Of a stretch of 64,000 bases of DNA, positions 44,109 through 52,518 are shown one piece after another; the stretch's first letter is position 1; each line of letters begins with the position of its first letter. Under the pieces are notes generated by a model. That model did no database searches. It was not told the origin of the DNA and saw only the letters and a program-made list of their open reading frames with translations. The stretch is from NCBI GenBank assembly GCA_041398745.1, contig JAWKUB010000007.1, positions 451,907 through 515,906 of the forward strand, read 5' to 3'. Origin of the DNA: JACKHO01 sp041398745. GTDB lineage: Bacteria > Planctomycetota > Planctomycetia > Planctomycetales > Planctomycetaceae. The position numbers and the translations under genes were made by a program.

Positions 44109-45461
44109 TCACTCACCCAGACAATACAAGAACCGATCTGAGCGAATCAGCAGGCGGTTGCCGGAGACGGAGGGGCTGGCGTTGAACTGGCCGCCTTCTT
44201 CCAGGTCGTTGGTGGCGAGTAGTTCGAATTCTGGTTTGGCGGCGACGACGAAGGTGCGACCGGAGCGAGTGAGGTAGTAGACCCGGCCATTGGCCAGAAT
44301 GGATGACGCATACACCTGTCCGGAGCGGTTCATGCGTTCTTCGTAAACGAGTTCGCCAGTCTTGGCCTCGGCACAGTAAGCAATGCCAATGTTTTCGTGC
44401 ATCCAGTAAAGATAGCCATTCTGGAATACCGGTGAGGTGACGTTCGAACCTTTCTGGCTGGTCCAGAGGCGGTGTGTTGAAGTGACATCGCCTCGACCGC
44501 CAGTCTTGACTGCGAGTCCGGCCACGCCCGAACGGCCACCGAGTACGTAAATAATACCTGCATCAGAGACAATGCTGGGGACCATGTACCACGTGATGTC
44601 GGTATCGCAGGACCAGAGTTGTTCACCAGAAGCGGGATTGAATCCCAGCACTTTGCCGTGAACGGCGATGACGAGTTCGTTGTCGCCTGAGGGCGTGGCA
44701 ACGACGACTGGTGTGTTCCATGATTCTTTAATTCCGCCTGCCCGCCAGCGTTCGTCGCCGGTGCTGCGATCGAGAGCAATCAGTGATTCGCTTTCGACGC
44801 TGGCATTCACAAAAACCAAATCCTCGTAGAACACGGGTGACGCCGCCGTTCCCCATCCGTGCGTTCCACTGCCGACGTCGTGCTGCCATTGCTGCTCGCC
44901 GTCATGGTTAAACGCGTACACGCCAGACTTCCCGAAGAAGACACACACGCCATGTTCGTCAGCCGCAACGGTGTTGGCCGCGAATCCGTGATCGCGAATG
45001 TTTTCTTCTTCCGGCTGCCTGGCCGCAACTTCTTTGTCCCACAGAATGGTTCCCGACTGACGGTCAAGGCACACCAAATGTCGCGTGAGGTCGTTCAGAT
45101 TTCCTCGATCTTCCCCCGGCACGAGATAGCCGGTGTAGCTCGTCACGTAGATGTGGTCATCCCACACCACGGCACTCGACGAACCACCGCCGGGGAGTTC
45201 TGTTTTCCAGACAACGTTCTTTGAATCTGAAATTCCGTCGTTCCACTCGACTGGCAACCCGGTGGAAGTGCTGTGACCATTTCCCTCCGGCCCCCGAAAA
45301 CGTGGCCAGTCGGTGTCGCGAACTGCTCGCACGGCAACCTCGCTCGTGCCGGTGGGATTTGGTGACTGCGAGCCACCTGGATTGGACTGAGCCGTACATG
45401 CCGCCGGGACGAGCACCAAAACACTCAAGAGAAGGATACTGCTGAGGCTGACGTTTCGCAT
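44109..45461 (-). CDS. Exported PQQ-like beta-propeller repeat protein
   Basis: Protein of 450 residues from the ATG at 45461, which begins a signal peptide (MRNVSLSSILLLSVLVLVPA, probably cleaved near ACTAQ). The frame continues upstream to 45593, but that part is the translation of a dispersed repeat (copy 3), so the shorter start is correct. PQQ-propeller blades are recognisable: DWPRFRGPEGNGHS at the start, VWKTELPGGGSSSAVVWDDH, LVCLDRQSGTILWDKEV, VYAFNHDGEQQWQHDVGSG, VLGFNPASGEQLWSCDTD. Such proteins occur in large numbers in planctomycetes and usually lack the PQQ-binding catalytic site, acting instead as periplasmic scaffolds. Co-transcribed with a small membrane protein. Confidence 0.85.
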   Translation of the reverse strand: MRNVSLSSILLLSVLVLVPAACTAQSNPGGSQSPNPTGTSEVAVRAVRDTDWPRFRGPEGNGHSTSTGLPVEWNDGISDSKNVVWKTELPGGGSSSAVVWDDHIYVTSYTGYLVPGEDRGNLNDLTRHLVCLDRQSGTILWDKEVAARQPEEENIRDHGFAANTVAADEHGVCVFFGKSGVYAFNHDGEQQWQHDVGSGTHGWGTAASPVFYEDLVFVNASVESESLIALDRSTGDERWRAGGIKESWNTPVVVATPSGDNELVIAVHGKVLGFNPASGEQLWSCDTDITWYMVPSIVSDAGIIYVLGGRSGVAGLAVKTGGRGDVTSTHRLWTSQKGSNVTSPVFQNGYLYWMHENIGIAYCAEAKTGELVYEERMNRSGQVYASSILANGRVYYLTRSGRTFVVAAKPEFELLATNDLEEGGQFNASPSVSGNRLLIRSDRFLYCLGE

Positions 45462-45498
45462 GAGGAATTTCCGGTCAATGAGATTTGAGCGGCGGAAC

Positions 45499-45522
45499 GC
45501 AGACAGGAATGTCTGTGCCACC
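45499..45522 (-). repeat. Dispersed hairpin repeat, copy 3
   Basis: Core AGACAGGAATGTCT followed by GTGCCACC. Read on the minus strand inside the open frame upstream of the propeller gene it gives residues VAQTFLSAF, which shows that frame extension to be artefactual. Confidence 0.75.
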
Positions 45523-45744
45523 GGCTTTGAATCAAGCTGTGCACTGTCTTGAGTATATTCCCTCCACGTCGAGCATCTCAATTCGCCCTGCAAAAAGAGA
45601 TTGCGTCCAGGCGGTCCATCAATTCTGGTTTTCGCGGCAACTAATTCGCGGTTGGGAATAGCGAACGCGGGTACGATGTCTAGAATTGCCTGACGATGTC
45701 TTCAAACCACTACTGATATGGCTTTGAGTCCGAATGTAAGGAAT

Positions 45745-45769
45745 GACAGACAGGAATTTCTGTTGCACC
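45745..45769 (-). repeat. Dispersed hairpin repeat, copy 4 (degenerate)
   Basis: Reads AGACAGGAATTTCTGTTGCACC, with two changes from the consensus that weaken the hairpin. Lies about 70 bases before ispH. Confidence 0.65.
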
Positions 45770-45837
45770 TGAATTCGAACCTGCCTCCAGGAGTTGCGAG
45801 GTCGCCTTCTCCTGAAATGAACTTCGAAGGAATTGAT

Positions 45838-46779
45838 ATGCGAGTCCTGCTGGCGAATCCCCGTGGGTTTTGTGCGGGTGTCAATATGGCCATTGAATGT
45901 CTCGAAGAATGCATTCGGACATTTGGGCCGGACATTTATGTCTACCATGAAATTGTCCACAACAAGTACGTGGTAGATCGGTTCTCCCGCCAGGGGGTGA
46001 CGTTTGTTGATGAATTGAGCGAAGTGCCCGCGGGCTCGATTGTGCTCTACAGTGCACACGGCGTTTCTCCGGTCATTCGGCAGCAGGCACGTGAACTGGG
46101 ATTGCGAACTATCGACGCGACTTGCCCGCTGGTCACGAAGGTGCACATTGAAGCTGTGAAGTACGCCCAGGCGGGGTACAACATCATCCTCATTGGTCAT
46201 GAAGGGCATGATGAAGTCATTGGCACCATGGGCGAGGCTCCTGAGAGCATTACGCTCGTCGAAACGCCGGAAGAAGTTGATTCGCTTGCGTTTGGTCCGA
46301 GTGACAAACTGGCGTACCTGACACAGACAACGTTGAGCGTGGAAGAGGCGGGTGCCGTCATTCAACGACTCAAGCAGAAGTTTCCGCATATCGAGGCGCC
46401 GCCGAAGGAAGACATTTGCTATGCGACGACAAATCGGCAGGATGCCGTTCGCAAGCTCATTATTCAGGCTGATTTGCTGCTCGTGCTCGGCAGCCAGAAC
46501 AGCTCCAACTCGCGGCGACTCATGGAAATGGGTCTGACTGCGGGTCGTCCGTCTTACCTCATTGATGGCAAGCACGAACTCAAGCCAGAATGGTTTGAAG
46601 GTATCGAAACCGTCATGGTGACGGCGGGTGCAAGTGCTCCCGAAGTGGTCGTGCAGGAATGCCTGTCGCACATTGAAACCGAATACGGTGCGACCGTTGA
46701 GGAAGTCACAACTCGGGAAGAACACGTGACGTTCCCGCTTCCGAAAGAGTTGCGGCAACTTCAATCGGAGTTGACCTAG
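45838..46779 (+). CDS. ispH: 4-hydroxy-3-methylbut-2-enyl diphosphate reductase
   Basis: Protein of 313 residues, the normal length for IspH, the last enzyme of the methylerythritol phosphate pathway to IPP and DMAPP. The three Fe-S cysteines are Cys12 (NPRGFCAGV), Cys96 (DATCPLVTKVH) and Cys194 (EDICYATTNRQ). Substrate-binding His41 (HEIVHNKYVV), His74 (YSAHGVSP), His124 and Glu126 (GHEGHDEVIGTMGE) are intact, as is the SSNSRRLMEM loop. The ATG at 45838 has AAGGAA seven bases upstream and gives the typical MRVLLANPRGFCAGV start; a frame open to 45718 translates repeat DNA. It is followed 59 bases later by an ExoD-like gene. Confidence 0.96.
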   Translation: MRVLLANPRGFCAGVNMAIECLEECIRTFGPDIYVYHEIVHNKYVVDRFSRQGVTFVDELSEVPAGSIVLYSAHGVSPVIRQQARELGLRTIDATCPLVTKVHIEAVKYAQAGYNIILIGHEGHDEVIGTMGEAPESITLVETPEEVDSLAFGPSDKLAYLTQTTLSVEEAGAVIQRLKQKFPHIEAPPKEDICYATTNRQDAVRKLIIQADLLLVLGSQNSSNSRRLMEMGLTAGRPSYLIDGKHELKPEWFEGIETVMVTAGASAPEVVVQECLSHIETEYGATVEEVTTREEHVTFPLPKELRQLQSELT

Positions 46780-46838
46780 CAAGCGCCCACTGTCTGCTAT
46801 TCGATTTGGGCAACTCGATTCAATAATCCTCACTACGC

Positions 46839-47459
46839 ATGTCGCACCCCGAGAGTACTCCGCAAGACTCCCCCAACGGTGAAGGCAAGTTTGAAGAACT
46901 TGCCGACGACATGGAGGACGTCGAGGGTGACAGTTCACGTGACGAGCAGGTTCCTATTGGAGATCTTCTCGACCAATTGAATCACCGCGGCTATGGGCCT
47001 TTGTTATTTATTCCCGCACTGCTTTCGGTTTCCCCTTTGGGAGCAATTCCGGGAATGTCCATTTTCACGGGTTCATTGCTTGAACTCATCGCCGTTCAAA
47101 TGCTGTTCCGCAGTTCGCCCTGGTTTCCCGGCTGGATCCGAAGTCGAGCGGTTTCACGCAGCCGACTGAATGCGGCGCTCGACAAAATGCGTCCCTGGCT
47201 CCGCTGGCTGGACTGGATTATCCGGGAACGCTGGCTGATTCTTGTCGATGGCCCAATGAAGTGGGTCTTTCCATTTGTGATTGCACTCGTGGCACTCTTG
47301 TATTTTCCGATGGCAATTGTCCCCTTCGGGGTGCTCCTTCCAGGAGCGGCGGCCACATTCCTGGCCGCCGGTCTTACGGCTCGCGACGGACTGTTCGTGA
47401 GCCTTGGACTACTGGCGACGACAGCCGCAGTCTACATCTCGCTTTCACTCGCGCTGTAG
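46839..47459 (+). CDS. ExoD-family membrane protein
   Basis: Protein of 206 residues. After a hydrophilic acidic N-terminus of about 40 residues comes the ExoD pattern: PIGDLLDQLNHRGYGPLLFI, SVSPLGAIPGMSIFTGSLLE, LIAVQMLFRSSPWFPGW, then three C-terminal membrane segments. ExoD proteins were first linked to exopolysaccharide synthesis in rhizobia, but their molecular role is not established. Membrane location is clear. It follows ispH on the same strand, though a functional link is not evident. Confidence 0.85.
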   Translation: MSHPESTPQDSPNGEGKFEELADDMEDVEGDSSRDEQVPIGDLLDQLNHRGYGPLLFIPALLSVSPLGAIPGMSIFTGSLLELIAVQMLFRSSPWFPGWIRSRAVSRSRLNAALDKMRPWLRWLDWIIRERWLILVDGPMKWVFPFVIALVALLYFPMAIVPFGVLLPGAAATFLAAGLTARDGLFVSLGLLATTAAVYISLSLAL

Positions 47460-47493
47460 TTCCCGCGCGCCACCGACGCCGCGTCATCCCTTC

Positions 47494-48204
47494 TCACAGA
47501 TGGCTCATCAGAGCGGCAGCAAGCGACACGGCTGCCGTCTCAATTCGTAAGACGTGACGACCAATTCTCACGCCTTGCGCGTTGTGTTGACTCAAGAGGT
47601 CGATTTCTTCGTCGGTAAATCCCCCTTCAGGTCCGATGAGAATTAGGAATTCTGCATTGTCTGCTGACGTGTGGGAGAGCTTGCTGATGGAGACGCCCTG
47701 GGGATCACCGTAAACGAGTTGGCTTGTGCCTTTCGCGGCCAGTAACTCAGCAAAGGGAATGACGCCATCCAGCTCTGGGAGCCGATTTCGACCGCACTGT
47801 TTACAGGCTGCAATGGTTGCCTGTTCCAGTTTGGCCAGTTTCGAATCGCGAGGATCGACAACCGACCGGGCCGTCTTCATGGGGATAATGCGGTCAACGC
47901 CCAACTCGGTCAGCTTTTCGACAATCCAGCGGAACCGGTCTCCTTTGGGAGGCGCGAGGGCCACTGAAATGGACGGCTGAGAAGGAGGCTCGGTGATGAG
48001 GGAATCTGTGATCTCGACCGACGCCTTGCGGGATGACTCAACCTGCAACTCAGCCTGAGCTGCACGTCCAGCCCCGTCGAAGACTTCAATTTGCTCGCCC
48101 GAGGCAAGTCGCAACACGCGGAGTGCATGTTGCGCTTCTGGCTGCGGCAGAGGAACCAGGTCACCCGGCTGCCAGTTTCCAGGTACGTAGAAGCGATTTG
48201 CCAT
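47494..48204 (-). CDS. rsmE: 16S rRNA (uracil(1498)-N(3))-methyltransferase
   Basis: Protein of 236 residues, the normal RsmE length. An N-terminal PUA-like part (RFYVPGNWQPGDLVPLPQPE, HALRVLRLASGEQIEVFDGA) is followed by the SPOUT methyltransferase fold with KGDRFRWIVEKLTELGVDRI, the ARSVVDPRD and AACKQCGRNRLPEL segments, and the knot motifs LIGPEGGFTDEEI and IGRHVLRIETAAVSLAAAL. It methylates U1498 of 16S rRNA in the assembled small subunit. Starts nine bases after the stop of the HlyD-type adaptor gene, so the two are in one transcription unit. Convergent with the ExoD-like gene. Confidence 0.95.
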   Translation of the reverse strand: MANRFYVPGNWQPGDLVPLPQPEAQHALRVLRLASGEQIEVFDGAGRAAQAELQVESSRKASVEITDSLITEPPSQPSISVALAPPKGDRFRWIVEKLTELGVDRIIPMKTARSVVDPRDSKLAKLEQATIAACKQCGRNRLPELDGVIPFAELLAAKGTSQLVYGDPQGVSISKLSHTSADNAEFLILIGPEGGFTDEEIDLLSQHNAQGVRIGRHVLRIETAAVSLAAALMSHL

Positions 48205-48213
48205 TCCAACCGC

Positions 48214-49668
48214 CTACTTTTCGTCGGTCGACTCAGGAGCATTCTCTGGAGCAGGTGCGAGATAGGCGACCTTGAGTAATGCCAGCTCTTCCTCAAAGGT
48301 GTGAGTACGTCTCACGTCGAGCAATGAACCGTCCTGCACAATGTCGAGGTTCGTCATAACCACTTCCGCATTTGCTAATTCACTGCTGCGCACCAGAATA
48401 AATGACTGCAGGCTGCGGACCACTTCGATTTCGACCTTCTTCGCTGAACGACTTGCTTCGCTCGATTCGGGGGCAATAAACAACGAGTTGCCGACGATGG
48501 CGTCACGCGGAATAAGGTATGTCTCGGGGGCGTCCAGCACGTCCGCTCGAATTCGTGCGTAGCAAAACGTTCCAGGGCGCAGTGGCGTTTCGGAATTCCG
48601 ATTATCGACTTCGACAAACACCATGACGGTTCGAGTTCGTTCATCAGCCACAGGTGCAATGCGGACAACGTAGCCCGTCCAGGAGACTTCGTTGCGGAAC
48701 AGCGCGGACTCATCGGCAACGAGTTGGGCGAGGGGGAATTCCCCCTTCGTAAGGTATTCGGTCAATACGGCTGCATCGGTCAAAGAAACCGGCACCGGCA
48801 CGACGACGGTGGAGTCATCGGTCAGACGCAGTAGCGGCTCACCCGGTCGCACATACTGACCTTCTTCCGCCATGACTTCGCTGACCACGCCGGAAAACGG
48901 CGCCTGCACGTGCGCCTTCTCCAGTTCCAGCGTTGCCAACGCCAAGTCCGACTGAGCGGTCGTCAGCTGACTCTGAAGCTGCTTGCGACGAATGGGGAGC
49001 AAGTCGCGTTCGCTCTCGAGTCGGATGAGTCCTTCTTGGAACTGCTGGACCTCCAACTCTGACCGAGAGACATCACTTTCCCGTCCGGCTCCCATGTCAA
49101 CGAGTCGCTGGGTACGGTCGAGTTCCTTCTGAGCCGTTTCGAGTCGCTGCATTTGCTGTTGAATGAGCCGCTTGTTTGAGGCTTCGTCTTGGTCGATGCG
49201 CTGCAAATCCACCTGATACTGCGTCAACATTGCTTCCGCTTGTGTGACGCGTTCTTCATATGTCTGGGGATCGATTCTCAACAGTGACGCAGCGGGAATC
49301 CGGACTGACTTCCCGTCTTCGTCACTCTGAATCTGTGGTCCTTGCACGGGATCGCCCACGCGCAAATGTTCTGTTTCCGAAATACGACCCGCTACTTCGG
49401 CGGCCACAACAACTTCGCGGTCAGCCTCGGCGGTTCCAAACCCGGCAACAAACCGCTGGATGGGGCGCTGCTCGACCCGGTAGGTCTCCACACGATACAC
49501 GGGAATAGTCGGCTCTTCGCGCGGTGGCTCCTTCTTGAGAGAGGCCAGTCGATTGAAAACTGTCGAACCCAGCACAAGTGCTCCCACAATGCACACGATG
49601 CTGATCACCACTTTCACTAAAGTGAAGTACAGACCGGAATGCGAATTGCCAGTGGAATTGTTTGCCAT
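48214..49668 (-). CDS. HlyD/RND-type membrane fusion (periplasmic adaptor) protein
   Basis: Protein of 484 residues from the ATG at 49668 (MANNSTGNSHSG). A single membrane anchor (FTLVKVVISIVCIVGALVLG) is followed by VYRVETYRVEQRPIQRFVAG, a lipoyl-like half (DREVVVAAEVAGRISETEHL), a long coiled-coil hairpin around residues 140-260 and the second lipoyl half (LEKAHVQAPFSGVVSEVMAE EGQYVRPG region), then a beta-barrel. This is the architecture of efflux adaptors. No RND or ABC permease and no TolC-like gene adjoins it; instead it precedes rsmE by nine bases. The transporter partner must be elsewhere. The frame is open to 49812, but the extra N-terminal part is not leader-like. Confidence 0.85.
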   Translation of the reverse strand: MANNSTGNSHSGLYFTLVKVVISIVCIVGALVLGSTVFNRLASLKKEPPREEPTIPVYRVETYRVEQRPIQRFVAGFGTAEADREVVVAAEVAGRISETEHLRVGDPVQGPQIQSDEDGKSVRIPAASLLRIDPQTYEERVTQAEAMLTQYQVDLQRIDQDEASNKRLIQQQMQRLETAQKELDRTQRLVDMGAGRESDVSRSELEVQQFQEGLIRLESERDLLPIRRKQLQSQLTTAQSDLALATLELEKAHVQAPFSGVVSEVMAEEGQYVRPGEPLLRLTDDSTVVVPVPVSLTDAAVLTEYLTKGEFPLAQLVADESALFRNEVSWTGYVVRIAPVADERTRTVMVFVEVDNRNSETPLRPGTFCYARIRADVLDAPETYLIPRDAIVGNSLFIAPESSEASRSAKKVEIEVVRSLQSFILVRSSELANAEVVMTNLDIVQDGSLLDVRRTHTFEEELALLKVAYLAPAPENAPESTDEK

Positions 49669-49941
49669 CGAAGTGTGATGAGCCGGAGGTGTGCGAATGC
49701 CAGAAGTGGAGTGTAGATGATTTGTGCAAATTACCACTCCCCAAACGTTCGAGACGTGTGGTTTTCGGAAACTCCATTCTTGCGGGAATGCGGCACACCG
49801 CCAATATTGCACGCATCAACAGTAGCGAATGCTTAACGCTCCCGTTATCTTCGGTGATTCCCCCGCCATGATTTTGCTCCCTGCAAATTGGACTCACCGC
49901 AACATTTACTCTGTCCCGCAGAGCCAACAGGTACCTCCACA

Positions 49942-51135
49942 ATGCGAATTCTTGTCTGTTGGGATGACGCCGCCCAGGCAGAACTCATCCGCCTTTACCT
50001 GAATGTCGACGGAAACGCCGTCATTGTGGCGACGGAGCAGCAGCAGTTTGAAACATTAGTTCAGTCATCGCAGAACTGGGATGTGATTGTCGTCACGACA
50101 AATTATCCCGATCATGATTCGGCATACCAGTTTTTCGAGTCCGTCAAGGCGACCCGTCCTGAGTGCCCAGTGGTCGCTGCCTGCCACCAGGAAGATGTTT
50201 ATCGTCTGGCCCGTTATTTAACATCAGGCCTGCGTGCGTACCTCATTCGGGACGAAAAGGGAGACTTCCTGTTCCTGATGCACGCGGTCATTGAAGGTGC
50301 CGTGCGGCAGGTGGAGGCTGAGCGGGAACGACTGGTTGCTGAAAAGCTGCGTCGCGAAATTGATTCCGTACGGCAATTGCAGGAGTCCATCATCCCGCAC
50401 AACATTGCGTGCCCCGACCGTTACGAAATTGTGGCCCGGTATGAATCATCGCAAATCAAAGTCATTGGCGGTCAGCCGGTGACCATGGCCGGAGGTGATT
50501 ATTACGACGCATTTACTCTACCCGACGATACCACCATTGTATTGGTCGGCGATGCCTCAGGGCATGGGATGAAAGCGTGCATGTCTATTATGACCATGCA
50601 CACACTCATTCGCATGATTCGCTTCGACGAGTTCCGCGATCCTTCCAACTTCGTCGCCTACGTCAACAACATGTTATGCAAACAAAGCGTCGTGAACAGC
50701 GAAGGGGGCTTTATCACGCTGCTGTACGGGGTATTGAACCCCAAAACCAATGAATTCCAGTGGGCATCGGCCGGGCACCCCGCACCCATTTGCCATCGCC
50801 TTGGCCCCGATTCCTTCGAAACCATTGGGGACGACGATTCCGCCGGTCTCCCCATTGGCATTATTCCCGAAGCCGACTACGAGACGCATTCATTTCAAAT
50901 TCCTGAACAAAGCCGCCTGTTGCTCTACACCGATGGAATTATCGAAGCCTTTCCAGTTGGATGTGAGCAACACGAAGAGTTTGGAGTTGCTGGTTTGAAG
51001 CGAACCATGAGTTCGGCACGCGAGCTGAACTTGTCGCAAACAATGCAGAAGTTGTTCGACGACTCACAAGCGTTCACACGCGGCCAGGGGCGCCACGACG
51101 ACACGTCCGTTCTCCTGCTTGAACGACAGGAATAA
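49942..51135 (+). CDS. PP2C/SpoIIE-type phosphatase with degenerate receiver domain
   Basis: Protein of 397 residues. Residues 1-120 have the receiver fold (MRILVCWDDAAQAELIRLYL with the acidic pair), but the phospho-acceptor position in DVIVVTTNYPD is Thr52 instead of Asp, and the conserved Lys region reads AYLIRDEKG. A linker helix (VEAERERLVAEKLRREIDSV) leads to a SpoIIE/PP2C domain with intact metal Asp motifs: GGDYYDAFTL, VGDASGHGMKACM, WASAGHPAPI, LLYTDGIIEAF and HDDTSVLLL. It should dephosphorylate a protein partner such as an anti-sigma-factor antagonist, but no such gene is nearby. Its signal input is not canonical phosphorylation. The NPCBM gene starts three bases downstream. Confidence 0.85.
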   Translation: MRILVCWDDAAQAELIRLYLNVDGNAVIVATEQQQFETLVQSSQNWDVIVVTTNYPDHDSAYQFFESVKATRPECPVVAACHQEDVYRLARYLTSGLRAYLIRDEKGDFLFLMHAVIEGAVRQVEAERERLVAEKLRREIDSVRQLQESIIPHNIACPDRYEIVARYESSQIKVIGGQPVTMAGGDYYDAFTLPDDTTIVLVGDASGHGMKACMSIMTMHTLIRMIRFDEFRDPSNFVAYVNNMLCKQSVVNSEGGFITLLYGVLNPKTNEFQWASAGHPAPICHRLGPDSFETIGDDDSAGLPIGIIPEADYETHSFQIPEQSRLLLYTDGIIEAFPVGCEQHEEFGVAGLKRTMSSARELNLSQTMQKLFDDSQAFTRGQGRHDDTSVLLLERQE

Positions 51136-51138
51136 TCG

Positions 51139-52440
51139 GTGATTCGCCGAACGGTCAGAGACGTCTCCTCTCTCGCACGCTGTGCGTTGCTGTTCGTCAT
51201 CGTCTTTCTTTCTACGGGATTCCTGGAAACCATCTCCGCTGGAGAACCTGGCGGCACAATTCGGCGTTGGACTCATTCCGATGAGTCACTGGAAATCGTT
51301 GCATTCGAAAAGCTGCTAAAGCTCGACGCGAAGGAGTGCATGCTGAGTCTTGCGGACGGAGATGCGACGGTCCAGTTAGATGACGTCTGGCGCATTTCCT
51401 TTGATTCTCCAGAGCGGTCGAACAATTCGCAGATCGAAAATCAGAGCGTGTCGATTCAGTTCAGCAACGGTGACATATGGATGGCGCACAACATACGCCT
51501 GGACGGCGAGTCACTGACTGCCGTGATGGGAGACAACAATAGTGCAATTAAGACACCCCTTGAGCATGTGCGGACGATTTCCTGGGGACGTCCGACGTCT
51601 TTGGGAACTGAGATTACTGTCAGCGAACTGGCCGCGACAGAATCGATTTCTCCAAACAGCGATGTGCTGTTGCTCAAGAACGGTGATCGACTCCTGGGCG
51701 AAGTTCAGAGAATCTCGGCGGATGATGTTCTGTTTTCGGTCGACGGAACAGAACTGACGATTCCTCGGAAACAATTGCGTGAACTGCAAATGAATCCTGC
51801 ACTTGTCAGTTCGCCAAGCTACGCCACGCCTTGTGCAATCATCCAGATTCAGGACGGGACGCGGCTCACCGTGTCTTCCGTCGTTGTCGAGGGCCAGCAA
51901 GCCCTGGCTTCGCTCAATGCTGAAACCACCGTGAAGTATCCTCTGACGCAGCTTCGGTCCATCGATTTCTTTTCGAAGAAGACTCGCCCTCTGTTATGGG
52001 AACCGCCGACTGCCGCGACGCACGAGAATTACTTTGGGAATAGTGAGCCGCTTCGCAGCGGCGCCTCGGTTGAAGGGAATCCGCTGCTCGTTGAGGGCCA
52101 AGTTTATCCTATGGGACTTGGCGTTCGTTCTCAGTCTGGTGTGACGCACGAAGTTCCACCGCACGCGAAAACTCTGTGGGTGCTCGTTGGACTCGATGAC
52201 GAGGTGAATGGGCAGGGGGCCGTCGATATCCACATTTCGGGGACGTCAGCGGACGGGGCGGAGAAAGTACTGCTGCAAACGACGTTTCTCAACTCAACTA
52301 CGTCGGTTAGACATCTGGGGCCAATTGATGTGCGTGGTCTGACTTCCATCACATTCCATACGGGTTTCGGCAAGCGTGCTGACCTTTTCGACAGTGTGAA
52401 CTGGTGCATCCCGACGCTGCGTTGTGGTCCCTCTGAGTAG
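51139..52440 (+). CDS. Exported NPCBM-domain protein
   Basis: Protein of 433 residues with a signal peptide (CALLFVIVFLSTGFLETISA). The GTG start lies three bases after the stop of the phosphatase gene, with AGGAATAA just upstream, so the genes are coupled. Residues 40-290 are beta-rich, with repeated segments such as DVLLLKNGDRLLGEVQRISA that resemble small SH3-like or LSM-like units. The C-terminal ~150 residues match the NPCBM/NEW2 carbohydrate-binding type (YPMGLGVRSQSGVTHEVPPH, LWVLVGLDDEVNGQGAVDIH). No glycosidase domain is attached. A periplasmic or surface sugar-binding role is likely. Pairing with a PP2C phosphatase is unexpected and may be only positional. Confidence 0.8.
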   Translation: MIRRTVRDVSSLARCALLFVIVFLSTGFLETISAGEPGGTIRRWTHSDESLEIVAFEKLLKLDAKECMLSLADGDATVQLDDVWRISFDSPERSNNSQIENQSVSIQFSNGDIWMAHNIRLDGESLTAVMGDNNSAIKTPLEHVRTISWGRPTSLGTEITVSELAATESISPNSDVLLLKNGDRLLGEVQRISADDVLFSVDGTELTIPRKQLRELQMNPALVSSPSYATPCAIIQIQDGTRLTVSSVVVEGQQALASLNAETTVKYPLTQLRSIDFFSKKTRPLLWEPPTAATHENYFGNSEPLRSGASVEGNPLLVEGQVYPMGLGVRSQSGVTHEVPPHAKTLWVLVGLDDEVNGQGAVDIHISGTSADGAEKVLLQTTFLNSTTSVRHLGPIDVRGLTSITFHTGFGKRADLFDSVNWCIPTLRCGPSE

Positions 52441-52518
52441 CATTGGCTTTCTCTGGAATTCGTACGCCGATATTCTGTTGATATTCGCTTCCTTCGTTCT
52501 TGTCCGTTCAGCAGCACT

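Larger units (their letters stand above)
45462..45837. other. Divergent intergenic region with two copies of the dispersed hairpin
   Basis: About 375 bases between the PQQ-propeller gene and ispH. It holds repeat copies 3 and 4 (45499-45522, 45745-45769) and must contain both promoters, but I see no clear -35/-10 pair. Frames that extend both flanking genes into this region simply translate the repeats. Confidence 0.6.

Noticed and set aside
45619..46938. Minus-strand frame of 439 codons antisense to ispH
   Set aside because: It lies fully opposite a certain ispH gene, is Arg/His/Phe-rich and has no recognisable domain; typical antisense shadow in GC-rich coding DNA.
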